In this document: positions 29,719 through 39,388 of the stretch, piece after piece
Layout: the number at the start of each line of letters is the position of its first letter
Numbering within the stretch: the first letter of the stretch is position 1
Source of the DNA: G963666945 sp963666945
GTDB lineage: Bacteria > Bacteroidota > Bacteroidia > Bacteroidales > Marinifilaceae
Assembly (NCBI GenBank): GCA_963666945.2
Contig: CAXXRT010000019.1
Coordinates: 1-64,000 of the forward strand
Direction: 5' to 3'
Length of the DNA stretch: 64,000 nucleotides
Program-made: the position numbers and the translations under genes
The notes under the pieces: generated by a model
What the model was told of the DNA's origin: nothing
Databases searched by the model: none
Seen by the model: only the letters and a program-made list of their open reading frames with translations

Positions 29719-31755
29719 TTATTCTTTGTCTTCCTTTTCTTCTTCTTTGTAATCTTCTTTTTTTTCTGTCGGCAAAGTTTTGTTTTCTTCTTTTATATCC
29801 CATTCCCTCTTTCCGAAAATCTTTTCAAGATCGTCACTGAAGATAACTTCATTGTCTAGAAGAAGCTCTGCTAGTTCTCTGTGTCCATCTGCATGATCCT
29901 TTAATATTGTTAAAGCTCTTTGGTAGCTTTCGTCAACAAGAACCTTAACTTCTGTATCTATCAGCTCAGCAGTCTTTTCGCTATATGGCTTGGTGAAAGA
30001 GAAGTCTGTTTGTCCGGTTGAATCGTAAAAACTCATGTTGCCCACCTTATCACTCATGCCAAAAATAGATACCATGGCATAAGCTTGCTTGGTTATCTTT
30101 TCAAGATCGTTCTGAGCTCCTGTAGATATGGTACCAAAAATCAATTCTTCTGCTGCCCTTCCTCCTAATGCTGAACACATCTCGTCCAGCAATTGTTCTC
30201 TGGTTGTTATCTGTCTTTCCTGAGGAAGATACCATGCAGCACCCAAAGCTTTTCCCCTTGGTACAATGGTTACTTTCAACAAGGGATGAGCGTGTTCAAG
30301 AAGCCAGCTTATTGTTGCGTGTCCGGCTTCATGATATGCTATGGTTTTTTTCTCTTCTGTTTTTATTACTTTATTCCTTTTTTCTAATCCGCCTATTATT
30401 CTGTCCACGGCGTCAAGAAAATCCTGACGCTCAACCTGCGATCTGTTTCTTCTTGCTGCAATAAGTGCTGCTTCGTTACAGACATTGGCAATGTCTGCTC
30501 CTGAGAAACCTGGCGTTTGTTTTGCAAGAAACATAACATCAACCTCCGGATCCAGCTTAATTGGCTTAAGATGTACTTTGAATATGGCCTCTCTCTCGTG
30601 AAGGTCTGGTAGTTCAACCTGTATCTGTCTGTCAAACCTTCCTGCTCTCATCAATGCTCTGTCCAGTATGTCTGCGCGGTTTGTTGCTGCAAGAATAATG
30701 ACACCTGAATTTGTGTCAAAACCATCCATCTCGGTAAGCAGTTGGTTCAAAGTGTTCTCGCGCTCATCGTTTGCGCCCATGTTTGGATTTTTACCTCTGG
30801 CACGACCAATGGCGTCAATCTCATCAATAAATACAATACATGGAGCTTTTGCCTTAGCCTGTTTAAACAAGTCTCTTACCCTTGATGCTCCAACGCCAAC
30901 AAACATTTCAACAAAATCAGAGCCAGACATGGAAAAGAAAGGTACATTTGCTTCACCTGCTACGGCTTTTGCTAGTAATGTTTTTCCTGTCCCAGGAGGT
31001 CCTACCAGTAATGCTCCTTTTGGAATTTTACCACCCAGTTTTGTGTATTTGTCCGGATTCTTAAGGAAAGATACAATTTCTTCAATTTCTTCCTTTGCCT
31101 CAGCAAGGCCTGCAACATCTTTAAAGGTTACATTTATACGGGCTTCTTTGTCGAATAATTTTGCCTGCGATTTACCAACAGAAAAAATGCCTCCTGCTCC
31201 ACCACCACCTTTGCTCATCTTTTTGAAGAAATAAATCCATATGAAAAGTATTAGAGCTAATGGAATTGCATAGGAAAGGAACTGTCCAAACCAATCTTCA
31301 TGTTCCTTGAAAATTGGATATATTCTGTCTTGTTCCGGGATATCCTGTTGTGCCTTTTCAAGATTGGCTTCAAATGTTTCCATAGAACCTGCTGTAAAGG
31401 AAAAATGAGGACCTGCTTTTGAGGGTTTTGATAATCCTCCTGATTCAAGCTCCGAATATTTCTCAATGCTTTCTGGTTTAAGGTAAACGTAGACGTAAAT
31501 AATGTTTTTCCCGGTAGACGAAAGAGCCTCTATCTTTTTTATGTCCCTGTTTTTAAGCATCCTTGTCTTTACATTATTCCATGTTGTTTCTCTTGGGCTT
31601 CCTCCCATTCCTAAGAATTGAATACCCAGGATAACCGCAACAATAATAATATAAACCCAATATCCGCTAAATTTAGGTTTGCCGTTTTTTCCTCCTAAAG
31701 GAGGAAAAGGAATCTTTCTGTCATCCTTTTTTTCTGTATTTTTATTTTCAACCAT
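29719..31755 (-). CDS. ftsH: ATP-dependent zinc metalloprotease FtsH
   Basis: This 678-residue membrane-anchored AAA+ protease degrades misfolded membrane proteins and short-lived regulators. Two membrane helices (about 30-48 and 160-180) flank a periplasmic part. The AAA module has VGPPGTGKTLLAKAVAGEA (Walker A), the Walker B CIVFIDEIDAIG and the SRH region. The zinc protease motif is HEAGH. A glycine-rich stretch GGGGAGG lies just after the second helix, and the C-terminal tail is charged (Lys/Glu). It is 14 bases after rsfS and probably in the same transcript. Confidence 0.97.
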   Translation of the reverse strand: MVENKNTEKKDDRKIPFPPLGGKNGKPKFSGYWVYIIIVAVILGIQFLGMGGSPRETTWNNVKTRMLKNRDIKKIEALSSTGKNIIYVYVYLKPESIEKYSELESGGLSKPSKAGPHFSFTAGSMETFEANLEKAQQDIPEQDRIYPIFKEHEDWFGQFLSYAIPLALILFIWIYFFKKMSKGGGGAGGIFSVGKSQAKLFDKEARINVTFKDVAGLAEAKEEIEEIVSFLKNPDKYTKLGGKIPKGALLVGPPGTGKTLLAKAVAGEANVPFFSMSGSDFVEMFVGVGASRVRDLFKQAKAKAPCIVFIDEIDAIGRARGKNPNMGANDERENTLNQLLTEMDGFDTNSGVIILAATNRADILDRALMRAGRFDRQIQVELPDLHEREAIFKVHLKPIKLDPEVDVMFLAKQTPGFSGADIANVCNEAALIAARRNRSQVERQDFLDAVDRIIGGLEKRNKVIKTEEKKTIAYHEAGHATISWLLEHAHPLLKVTIVPRGKALGAAWYLPQERQITTREQLLDEMCSALGGRAAEELIFGTISTGAQNDLEKITKQAYAMVSIFGMSDKVGNMSFYDSTGQTDFSFTKPYSEKTAELIDTEVKVLVDESYQRALTILKDHADGHRELAELLLDNEVIFSDDLEKIFGKREWDIKEENKTLPTEKKEDYKEEEKEDKE

Positions 31756-31769
31756 CTTTTCTTTTCTGT

Positions 31770-32132
31770 TTAGACTGTTTCTTCAATGTGCATTATTTTG
31801 GCATCACTCCACATGCTTTCCAGCTGATAATAATCCCTGTATTCTTTTTGGAATATATGTATTATTACATCAGAATAATCCAAAAGAATCCATTGTGCGT
31901 TGTCCTGTCCTTCTTTGTGAAAGGGTTTTTCTGAGCACTCATCAATTATTGTATCTATCGCTGAATCGGCTAATCCTCCCACATGTGTATTAGAAGTACC
32001 GTGACATATTATAAAATAATTACAAAATGTATTTTCTATTTTTGAAAGATCAATAGTAACAATGTCAACTGCTTTCTTATCCTGAAGTCCTTTTATAGCT
32101 GCATCTATCAGTTGTTCAGTGTTTTTTCTCAT
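31770..32132 (-). CDS. rsfS: Ribosomal silencing factor RsfS
   Basis: This 120-residue protein binds ribosomal protein uL14 and blocks joining of the subunits in slow growth. VTIDLSKIENTFCNYFIICHG and EGQDNAQWILLDYSDVIIHIF are conserved family stretches. It opens the - strand unit with ftsH. TATATTTG on the - strand at 32166-32173 is a probable -7 element. It is divergent from birA, the usual arrangement in this lineage. Confidence 0.94.
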   Translation of the reverse strand: MRKNTEQLIDAAIKGLQDKKAVDIVTIDLSKIENTFCNYFIICHGTSNTHVGGLADSAIDTIIDECSEKPFHKEGQDNAQWILLDYSDVIIHIFQKEYRDYYQLESMWSDAKIMHIEETV

Positions 32133-32165
32133 GTGATTTTTTAAATGTTTTATCTTATTAATTTA

Positions 32166-32173
32166 CAAATATA
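32166..32173 (-). promoter_or_regulatory. -7 element of rsfS-ftsH
   Basis: TATATTTG on the - strand, a full match to TAnnTTTG, 34 bases before the rsfS start. Confidence 0.55.
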
Positions 32174-32261
32174 ATCGTTTTGTTTTAAATAATCTTTATG
32201 CTATAGTCAAATACTATAACATGTTTCCATATTTCAGTAATCCATATTTTTATAGAATATG

Positions 32262-32269
32262 TATCTTTG
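32262..32269 (+). promoter_or_regulatory. -7 element of birA
   Basis: TATCTTTG matches TAnnTTTG 20 bases before ATG 32289. It overlaps the ATG of the longest open frame (32259), which therefore cannot be the translation start. Confidence 0.6.
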
Positions 32270-32288
32270 CACAAAAATAGTGCCGAAA

Positions 32289-33038
32289 ATGAATTCTAAC
32301 TACTCAAGATATAAGTTTATAGTTAAAAATAGTATAAATTCTACAAATTCTTATGCTAAAACACTTATTTTATCGAAAAAGTGTGATGATAGGACTGTCA
32401 TTGTGGCAGAAACACAGACAAAGGGTAGGGGACAGCATACTAATATCTGGGAAAGTGAAGCAGGAAAGAATCTGACTTTCTCCATTGTGTTTTTCCCGGA
32501 ATGCATTACTGCAAGCGATCAGTTTTACCTTTCAAGGGCTATTGCATTGGGGGTTTCGGATTATCTTGTTTGTAGTGTTGGTGAGGTAAGTATTAAATGG
32601 CCAAACGATATATATGTTGGTGATAAAAAAATTGCCGGTATTTTAATTGAGAACACAATTGTCGGGCCTTATATAGCTTATACTATCTGTGGTATAGGGA
32701 TTAATATCAATCAGGAAGTTTTTTATTCCGATGCCCCTAACCCTATATCGTTAAAACAGATAACCGGAATAGAATATAAACTTAATGAGGAATTAGAAAA
32801 ACTTACCAGATCTATTGAAAAGAGATACCAGCAGTTGGAGAAAGGGGATTTTAATAGACTTGACAGTGATTATATGAATTATCTCTATAGAAAGACAGGG
32901 TTTCATTTATTCAGCGAGGAAGGACAATTTTTTAAAGCAAGAATTGCAGAAATTACAGATATTGGACAGATGGTGCTGGAAAAAGAAAACGGAGAACGAA
33001 AAACTTATTGTTTCAAGGAAGTAAGTTATGTCATTTAG
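32289..33038 (+). CDS. birA: Biotin--[acetyl-CoA-carboxylase] ligase
   Basis: This 249-residue enzyme attaches biotin to acetyl-CoA carboxylase and other carriers. KNSINSTNSYAKTL, GRGQHTNIWESEAGKNLTFS (biotinoyl-AMP loop) and SIKWPNDIYVGDKKIAGIL are the conserved core. There is no N-terminal helix-turn-helix, so it is a pure ligase and not a repressor. The start is set at 32289 because a -7 element (32262-32269) covers the upstream in-frame ATG. Confidence 0.93.
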   Translation: MNSNYSRYKFIVKNSINSTNSYAKTLILSKKCDDRTVIVAETQTKGRGQHTNIWESEAGKNLTFSIVFFPECITASDQFYLSRAIALGVSDYLVCSVGEVSIKWPNDIYVGDKKIAGILIENTIVGPYIAYTICGIGININQEVFYSDAPNPISLKQITGIEYKLNEELEKLTRSIEKRYQQLEKGDFNRLDSDYMNYLYRKTGFHLFSEEGQFFKARIAEITDIGQMVLEKENGERKTYCFKEVSYVI

Positions 33039-33344
33039 ATAAGGGATACTATATTGTATTCGTTATATACCCTATTCGTATTAAGTTCGTACCTTCCTTG
33101 CACCAACTTCGAAGAATCATTTGCGTTTTTGGTAATTTTATGGATAGTAAAGGGATACTTTCTGTAGTCTTTTTATACAGAAAGTATGGGCCAAGTCAGG
33201 AGAAGCATCGGTGGTTTGTAAAGTTTGGAAATAATATTTACCAAAATCAACCTATTTGTTAAATAATAGATTGATTGGATTATGATGAATAAAATAAATT
33301 TTTTATATTTATGTTATTGTTTTCTGTCTTTAACCGATTGACTT
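33039..33344. other. Intergenic region between birA and the first kinase
   Basis: About 300 bases without a credible gene. An open frame running across from inside birA has no recognisable features. The one notable element is the long perfect hairpin at 33155-33187. Confidence 0.5.
33155..33187. repeat. Perfect 12-bp hairpin between birA and the kinase genes
   Basis: ATACTTTCTGTA (33155-33166) and TACAGAAAGTAT (33176-33187) pair perfectly around a 9-base loop. No T tract follows on either strand, so it is not a standard intrinsic terminator. Confidence 0.75.
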
Positions 33345-34841
33345 ATGCAAGATACTTTAAAAATTGATTTCTCTCTTATATTTGAAAACATGACTGCAGC
33401 ATTGTGTGTTGTGGAGGTTGTTTTCTGTGAAAAAGGAAGTCCTGATGATTTTATTATAGTTGAAGTTAATTCGAAATTTGAAAAGATATTTGATATTCCC
33501 AAAAATAAGATATTAGGTTCTTCTGTCTCTGTTATTTGTCCGGATATAAAATCAGAATGTGTTGATGCACTTAGAAATGTATATTTTGGGGGAAGGGCAG
33601 AAAGACTGGAAATTTATCGTGGTGATATTGATAAATATTTAGTCGTAAAAGTATTTAGGACAGAGGAAAAATATATAGGGATATTAATTACAGATATTAC
33701 GGAACGGAAAAAAGCCGAAGAAGAATTAATTAAGAGTGAGGAGAGTTTTAGGATGCTTTATGAGAATGTCGCCGGTGGGGTATTAATTGTTGATGAAGAT
33801 TATGTTATAAGAGATGTGAACGAAAGAACCTGCGAAATTACAGGATATAAAAAACATGAACTTTTAGGGCAGTTTTGTGATATTATTTGTCCCAAGGGAT
33901 CGCGTTCTGGTAAGTGTCCTATCTGGGCTGAAAGAAAGCCCGGATTTGTGGGTATGGATACATTAATAAAGTGTAAGGACAACTCTCATACGCCTATAAT
34001 AAAAGATGCGAAAAGATTGACAATAAGAGGGAAATCTTGCATATTTGAAAACTTTCATGATATTTCAATCCAGAAAAATGTGGAGAGAGAACTTCAGGTT
34101 GCAAAGGAAAAAGCCGAGGAAAGTAATCGGCTAAAAAGTGCTTTTCTGGCTAATGTTAGTCACGAAATAAGAACGCCGATGAATGGGATATTAGGGTTTG
34201 CTGATTTGTTAAGGGAATCTGAATTAAGTGGAGAAGTTCAACAAAAATATATTCAGGTTATTCGAAGAAGTGGGAAGAGAATGTTGAATATCATAAACGA
34301 TTTGATTGATATTTCTAAGATAGAGGCCGGGCAAATGGATTTATATTTTGAGTCTGTCAATATCAATTCAATACTTAAGGAGCAATGCTCATTTTTTAGG
34401 CCAGAGGCTGAAAGTAAAGGACTTGTTTTTGTTTGTAAAGAAGTTTTGGATGAGGATGCTATGGTTTTTGCAGACAGCATTAGGCTTAATCAGATATTAT
34501 GTAACCTATTGAACAATGCAATTAAATACACTAAATATGGTAAAATTGAGTTTGGGTGTAGAGTAAATGCTGACAACTATGAATTTTATGTTTATGATAC
34601 CGGGGTTGGTATTATAGCAGATCTGCAGGATAAAGTTTTTGAAAGGTTCAGGCAGGGAGAATTGGAAATGACTAAAAAATATGAGGGGGTGGGTTTGGGG
34701 CTTAGTATTTCTAAGGCTTATGTTGAGAGGATGGGAGGTGAAATATGGCTTAAATCTTCCCCTGGAGTCGGCAGTACTTTTTATTTTACTATTCCTTTAA
34801 GTTTGCCAGATAAAGAAAGAGTTAATGTGAAATACAGATAG
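33345..34841 (+). CDS. PAS-domain sensor histidine kinase
   Basis: This 498-residue soluble kinase has two PAS-like domains at about 11-115 and 125-245, a HisKA domain with phosphorylated H273 (ANVSHEIRTPMNGILGF), and an HATPase domain with N box LCNLLNNAIKYTKYG, DTGVGI and GVGLGLSIS. There is no signal peptide, membrane segment or receiver domain. The second PAS contains CDIICPKGSRSGKCPIW, a cysteine-rich stretch that could bind a metal or sense redox state. A second PAS kinase follows at 34965. No response regulator is nearby, so its partner must be elsewhere. Confidence 0.9.
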   Translation: MQDTLKIDFSLIFENMTAALCVVEVVFCEKGSPDDFIIVEVNSKFEKIFDIPKNKILGSSVSVICPDIKSECVDALRNVYFGGRAERLEIYRGDIDKYLVVKVFRTEEKYIGILITDITERKKAEEELIKSEESFRMLYENVAGGVLIVDEDYVIRDVNERTCEITGYKKHELLGQFCDIICPKGSRSGKCPIWAERKPGFVGMDTLIKCKDNSHTPIIKDAKRLTIRGKSCIFENFHDISIQKNVERELQVAKEKAEESNRLKSAFLANVSHEIRTPMNGILGFADLLRESELSGEVQQKYIQVIRRSGKRMLNIINDLIDISKIEAGQMDLYFESVNINSILKEQCSFFRPEAESKGLVFVCKEVLDEDAMVFADSIRLNQILCNLLNNAIKYTKYGKIEFGCRVNADNYEFYVYDTGVGIIADLQDKVFERFRQGELEMTKKYEGVGLGLSISKAYVERMGGEIWLKSSPGVGSTFYFTIPLSLPDKERVNVKYR

Positions 34842-34964
34842 TAGGCAAAAATGGAATATCCTTGTTTTTTATTATTTTAGCAGTTTTATAAGTTGATAAT
34901 AATTCTTGAATTTTATCTTGTAGCAAATTAAAGATGATTTTAGTTCTCTTTATTGATATAGAAT

Positions 34965-36827
34965 ATGGATTTTAATGACTTGTGTTGTAGTAAAAACAGG
35001 GAAGAAGATTTGTTTATTTGTTATAAAGAATACTATAATAATGTCCCCTTTCCTTGTCATGTCCTGGATTCACATTTAAATATTATTGATGTAAATCCGG
35101 TGTGGGAAAAATTTCTGGGTTATTCTAATAGTGAAGCTGTCGGTAAAAATATTTCTGAATTATTGCATGCAGATAATTTTTGTGAATTAAAAAATAAACT
35201 CACATCGTTAAAAACCAATAGGGAAATAAATAACCTGAGGTCTGAATTGCGACATAAAAGTGGCCGGAATATTCCCGTATTGTTAAATGGAAAGATTTTT
35301 TGTCACGAGGATGGAAATATCATGAATATTTATTGTGCTTTTCACGATATCTCACACGAGATTGAAACTATTGATAAGCTTAAGGAGTCGGAGGAAAGAT
35401 ACAGGGCTGTTTTTTATGGGAGCAATTCTATAATGTTGATTATTAATCCTGAAACTGGTGATATTGTTGATGCCAATAAGGCGGCAGAAGAATTTTATGG
35501 ATATCGGATAGGTGAGTTGAAATCGATGAATATTTGTCAGATTAACGCATTTCCTGGAAATGTAGTCAATGATAAAATGCAAAATGCAATAGAAAACAAT
35601 GAAAATAATTTCTTATTTAAGCATAGACTAGCCAACGGTTGTTTAAGAGATGTCGAAGTATACAATGGGAAAATATGTATTAGTAACAAGGAGTTGTTAT
35701 ATTCAATTATTCATGATATTACGGAAAGCAGAAAGAACGAGGAAAGACTAATAAAAGCAGAGAAAATAGCAAATATTGGAAGTTGGGAAATAAATTTGAA
35801 TACCGGAGAAGTTTATCTTTCATTAGGAGCCAGAAAAATTTATGGTCTTTTTGAAGACAATATTGATATAGAACTAATACAGTCTTTTCCTTTAGGAGAA
35901 TACAGAAGATTTTTGGATAAAGCTTTTTATGAACTGATTGTAAATAGCGTTCCTTACGATGTGGAATTTAAAATTTACCGGCCAGCCGATGGGGAAATTA
36001 TTGATATTCATTCTATTGCCAAATATAAGAAAGATTCTAATATAGTTTTTGGGGTTGTACAGGATATAACTAAACAAAAAGAGATAGAAGAAGATATTAA
36101 GAAAGCTAAAGACAGAGCAGAGGAGGCAGATAGGTTAAAATCGGCTTTTCTTGCAACAGTATCCCATGAGTTACGAACTCCACTGAATGCAATAATTGGT
36201 TTGAGCGATATTATAGATGAAAATATGGGAATGGAGGAGATTTTGGAAATGAATTCAATAATTAATTCCAGTGGACATAATCTTCTTGATATAATAGAAA
36301 CAATTCTTGATATATCACTTGTAGAGACAGCTAAGTTTAAAATAAATAACGAAAGATTCTTATTGAGTATGTTATTTGCAGATATTAAAGATTTTGTAAG
36401 AAGGGAGTCTATGGTAAAACCAAATCTTGATATAAAATATATTCCGCAGAATAATAATTTCAATATATCAATATATTCTGATTTCGCAAGGATAAGGAAA
36501 GTTCTAAAGAATCTGCTTAAGAATGCAATAAAATTTACGGAAAATGGTTACGTTGATTATGGATATGTTATATCAAATGATGCTGTGATTTTCTATGTTA
36601 AAGATTCAGGAGTAGGTATACCTGACGATAAAAAAGAAAAAATATTTGAAAGTTTTAGGCAATTGGATGATAGTATAACCAGGAAATATGCGGGAATTGG
36701 TCTTGGATTGACTGTTTGTAAGAAGATTGCTGATGTGCTTGCCGGTGATATATGGGTTGAATCAGAGAAAGAAGCTGGTTCTGTTTTTTATTTTAAGTTA
36801 AAAAATGTAGATATTAAGTATATATAG
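34965..36827 (+). CDS. Multi-PAS sensor histidine kinase
   Basis: This 620-residue soluble kinase has three PAS/PAC units at about 20-135, 142-260 and 265-375, a HisKA domain with H401 (ATVSHELRTPLNAIIGL), and an HATPase domain with VLKNLLKNAIKFTENG, DSGVGIP and GIGLGLTVCKK. No membrane helices or receiver domain are present. The HisKA and PAS-linker sequences resemble those of the kinase just upstream (KAKDRAEEADRLKSAFLA against KEKAEESNRLKSAFLA), which suggests duplication. A small unknown gene follows after 24 bases. Confidence 0.9.
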   Translation: MDFNDLCCSKNREEDLFICYKEYYNNVPFPCHVLDSHLNIIDVNPVWEKFLGYSNSEAVGKNISELLHADNFCELKNKLTSLKTNREINNLRSELRHKSGRNIPVLLNGKIFCHEDGNIMNIYCAFHDISHEIETIDKLKESEERYRAVFYGSNSIMLIINPETGDIVDANKAAEEFYGYRIGELKSMNICQINAFPGNVVNDKMQNAIENNENNFLFKHRLANGCLRDVEVYNGKICISNKELLYSIIHDITESRKNEERLIKAEKIANIGSWEINLNTGEVYLSLGARKIYGLFEDNIDIELIQSFPLGEYRRFLDKAFYELIVNSVPYDVEFKIYRPADGEIIDIHSIAKYKKDSNIVFGVVQDITKQKEIEEDIKKAKDRAEEADRLKSAFLATVSHELRTPLNAIIGLSDIIDENMGMEEILEMNSIINSSGHNLLDIIETILDISLVETAKFKINNERFLLSMLFADIKDFVRRESMVKPNLDIKYIPQNNNFNISIYSDFARIRKVLKNLLKNAIKFTENGYVDYGYVISNDAVIFYVKDSGVGIPDDKKEKIFESFRQLDDSITRKYAGIGLGLTVCKKIADVLAGDIWVESEKEAGSVFYFKLKNVDIKYI

Positions 36828-36851
36828 ATGACCATATGTTAATTTTTAATT

Positions 36852-37253
36852 ATGGCATTAGATGTTAGTTGTGTTGTTAATAATCTGGAGAATATCTATG
36901 ATACCTTTGATATGACATTAGTACATGTAGGAGTAGGGGGTGGGGCTTTGCTTGCCTATTCTGCAAGGGCAAATAGTATAGCAAATAATGTATTAATTAT
37001 TGATCATGTCCCAGAATCAGAATGGTCGTGGTATTGTTGTGAGACAGAAAAGATCGAGAGGAGTTGGAAATCTATGGAGAATATAGATTTTATTGAAAGT
37101 AAGAGAAAGGTAGCATTACAGACATACGATTCATATGAAGAACTGAGAAATAAGTTGCCTGTTGTTGGTGATGAGGCTATAAACAGGATAAAAGAATTTA
37201 AAGGTAAAACAGATATTAATATTGAAATGCCTTATAGGATGGTGTTGATATAG
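36852..37253 (+). CDS. Unrecognised small protein behind the kinase genes
   Basis: I do not recognise this 133-residue protein. It has a hydrophobic glycine-rich patch (LVHVGVGGGALLAYSA) near residue 30, a Trp/Cys-rich segment (ESEWSWYCCETEK) and a charged C-terminal half. There is no signal peptide. It begins 24 bases after the second kinase and ends before a strong terminator, so it is probably in the same transcript. It might be an accessory or output protein of the kinases, but nothing in the sequence proves that. Confidence 0.6.
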   Translation: MALDVSCVVNNLENIYDTFDMTLVHVGVGGGALLAYSARANSIANNVLIIDHVPESEWSWYCCETEKIERSWKSMENIDFIESKRKVALQTYDSYEELRNKLPVVGDEAINRIKEFKGKTDINIEMPYRMVLI

Positions 37254-37274
37254 GCATTGTAGCGACTGTATTAA

Positions 37275-37316
37275 ATATAGCCCTTCTTCCATTGACGAAA
37301 GAAGGGCTATATTTTT
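37275..37316. terminator. Terminator between the kinase cluster and metG
   Basis: ATATAGCCCTTCTT (37275-37288) and AAGAAGGGCTATAT (37299-37312) form a perfect 14-bp stem with a 10-base loop, followed by TTTTT on the + strand. It probably also stops metG from the other side, with a weaker U tract. Confidence 0.9.
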
Positions 37317-37325
37317 GTTGTGAAT

Positions 37326-39356
37326 TTATCTTATTTCAGAACCTGGTTTAATATCCTTATCTGGGCTGACAAATGCCAGTGAGCCATCGGCATTTTCTGC
37401 CATTAATATCATTCCCTGGGATTCTATACCTTTAAGTTGTTTTGGCTCAAGGTTAACAAGTATTGATACTTGTTTTCCGATTACTTCTTCCGGTTTGTAG
37501 TATTCTGCAATACCGGAAACAACAGTTCTTTTATCTATTCCTGTATCGATAGTAAGTTTTAGAAGCTTTTTAGTCTTAGCCACTTTTTCTGCTTCAATAA
37601 TTTTACCTACGCGGATATCCATTTTCATGAAATCATCGAAATTGATGTTTTCTTTTGCAGGTTTCGCAACTGCAGCTTCAAGTTCGTTTGCTTTTTTTGT
37701 TGCAAGAAGCTTATCAACTTGTTCCTGAATAGTGTCATCTTCTATTTTTTCAAATAAAAGAGATGGTTTGTTTATTATATGTCCTGCAGGAATAACATTG
37801 TCACCAATATTTTCCCATTCAATCATATCAATATTTAAGAATTCCCTAAGTTTAGTGGTAGAGAAAGGAAGGAATGGTTCCATTATAGTTGTTAGGTCAG
37901 CTGATATCTGAAGGCAGATATTTATAATAGTCTTAACTCTTTCTTCATCTGTTTTAATGACTTTCCAAGGTTCAGAATCGGCAAGGTATTTATTACCAAG
38001 TCTTGCAAGTGTCATTGCTTCTTTTAATGCTTCGCGGAAATGGAATGTTTCAAGGTTCTTTTCTACAGATTCTTTTATTTTTGGTATCTCAGCAAGTGTT
38101 TCTTTATCGAAATCTGTCATCTCTCCTCTTGTTGGAACTTCTCCATTATAATACTTATGTGTAAGCACTAATGATCTGTTGATAAAGTTTCCAAATATTG
38201 CTACAAGCTCATTGTTGTTTCTTGCCTGGAAATCTTTCCATGTAAAATCGTTATCCTTGGTTTCAGGGGCATTGGCAGTAAGTACATACCTTAATACATC
38301 CTGTTTGTCAGGGAATTCTTCAAGGTATTCGTGCAACCATACTGCCCAGTTCCTTGAAGTTGAGATTTTGTCTCCTTCAAGGTTAAGGAATTCGTTTGCA
38401 GGAACGTTGTCAGGAACTATATAGGAGCCTTCTGCCTTAAGCATAGAAGGGAATATGATGCAGTGGAATACTATATTATCTTTTCCGATAAAATGTATCA
38501 TTCTTGTCTCTTCATCTTTCCAGTATTTTTCCCATTCAGGGGTCAGCTCTTTAGTTGCTGAGATATATCCTATAGGTGCATCAAACCATACATAAAGAAC
38601 TTTGCCTTCAGCACCATCTATAGGTACTGGCACTCCCCAGTCAAGGTCTCTGGTTACTGCACGAGGATGAAGACCTCCGTCCAGCCAGCTTTTACACTGA
38701 CCGTAAACATTGGGTTTCCATTCTTTGTGTTCTTCAAGAATCCATTGTTTTAGCCAGTTTTCATATTTATCAAGAGGCAGATACCAGTGGGTAGTTTCTT
38801 TAAGTTCAGGTTTGTTTCCTGTAATGGCAGAGACCGGATTTATTAGATCGGTTGCATTAAGGGATGTTCCGCATGCCTCACACTGATCTCCGTATGCTCC
38901 TTCTGAATTGCAGTGAGGGCATGTTCCTGTAATATATCTGTCCGCAAGGAATTGCTTTGCATCTTTATCGTAAAATTGCTTTGATGTTTTTTCAACAAAT
39001 TCACCTCTTTCGTAAAGATTTTTGAAAAAATCAGAGGCAAGTTTGTGATGGGTTTCTGAGCTTGTACGTGAATAAATATCAAAAGAGATCCCGAATTTCT
39101 CGAAAGAATCTTTTATAATGTTGTGGTAACGATCAACAATATCTTGTGGAGTAACGCCTTCTTTTTGTGCTTTAATAGTAATGGGTACACCATGTTCGTC
39201 TGATCCGCCAATAAATGCAACTTCCTCTCCTCTAAGTCTTAAGTATCTCACATATATGTCGGCAGGCACATATACTCCGGCCAGGTGCCCAATGTGAACG
39301 GGTCCATTAGCATACGGAAGTGCTGTAGTTATTAATGATCTTTTAAACTTGCTCAT
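37326..39356 (-). CDS. metG: Methionyl-tRNA synthetase
   Basis: This enzyme of about 676 residues charges tRNA-Met. The class I signature is YANGPVHIGHLAG, and the KMSKS loop appears as KISTSRNW. Zinc-binding cysteines occur in CPHCNSEG and CEACG. A C-terminal EMAP/Trbp111-like tRNA-binding domain (MDIRVGKIIEAEKV) gives the dimeric form. The open frame could start 11 codons earlier at 39389, but a -7 element covers that position, so MSKFKRSLITT at 39356 is chosen. Confidence 0.96.
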   Translation of the reverse strand: MSKFKRSLITTALPYANGPVHIGHLAGVYVPADIYVRYLRLRGEEVAFIGGSDEHGVPITIKAQKEGVTPQDIVDRYHNIIKDSFEKFGISFDIYSRTSSETHHKLASDFFKNLYERGEFVEKTSKQFYDKDAKQFLADRYITGTCPHCNSEGAYGDQCEACGTSLNATDLINPVSAITGNKPELKETTHWYLPLDKYENWLKQWILEEHKEWKPNVYGQCKSWLDGGLHPRAVTRDLDWGVPVPIDGAEGKVLYVWFDAPIGYISATKELTPEWEKYWKDEETRMIHFIGKDNIVFHCIIFPSMLKAEGSYIVPDNVPANEFLNLEGDKISTSRNWAVWLHEYLEEFPDKQDVLRYVLTANAPETKDNDFTWKDFQARNNNELVAIFGNFINRSLVLTHKYYNGEVPTRGEMTDFDKETLAEIPKIKESVEKNLETFHFREALKEAMTLARLGNKYLADSEPWKVIKTDEERVKTIINICLQISADLTTIMEPFLPFSTTKLREFLNIDMIEWENIGDNVIPAGHIINKPSLLFEKIEDDTIQEQVDKLLATKKANELEAAVAKPAKENINFDDFMKMDIRVGKIIEAEKVAKTKKLLKLTIDTGIDKRTVVSGIAEYYKPEEVIGKQVSILVNLEPKQLKGIESQGMILMAENADGSLAFVSPDKDIKPGSEIR

Positions 39357-39388
39357 AATAGTATATTGTAGATTATTTAATGAAGCCA

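Noticed and set aside
30168..31234. Open frames on the + strand opposite ftsH
   Set aside because: They mirror the codon pattern of ftsH and contain no domain.
33008..33262. 84-residue open frame overlapping the end of birA
   Set aside because: It is out of frame with birA, contains the hairpin, and shows no domain.
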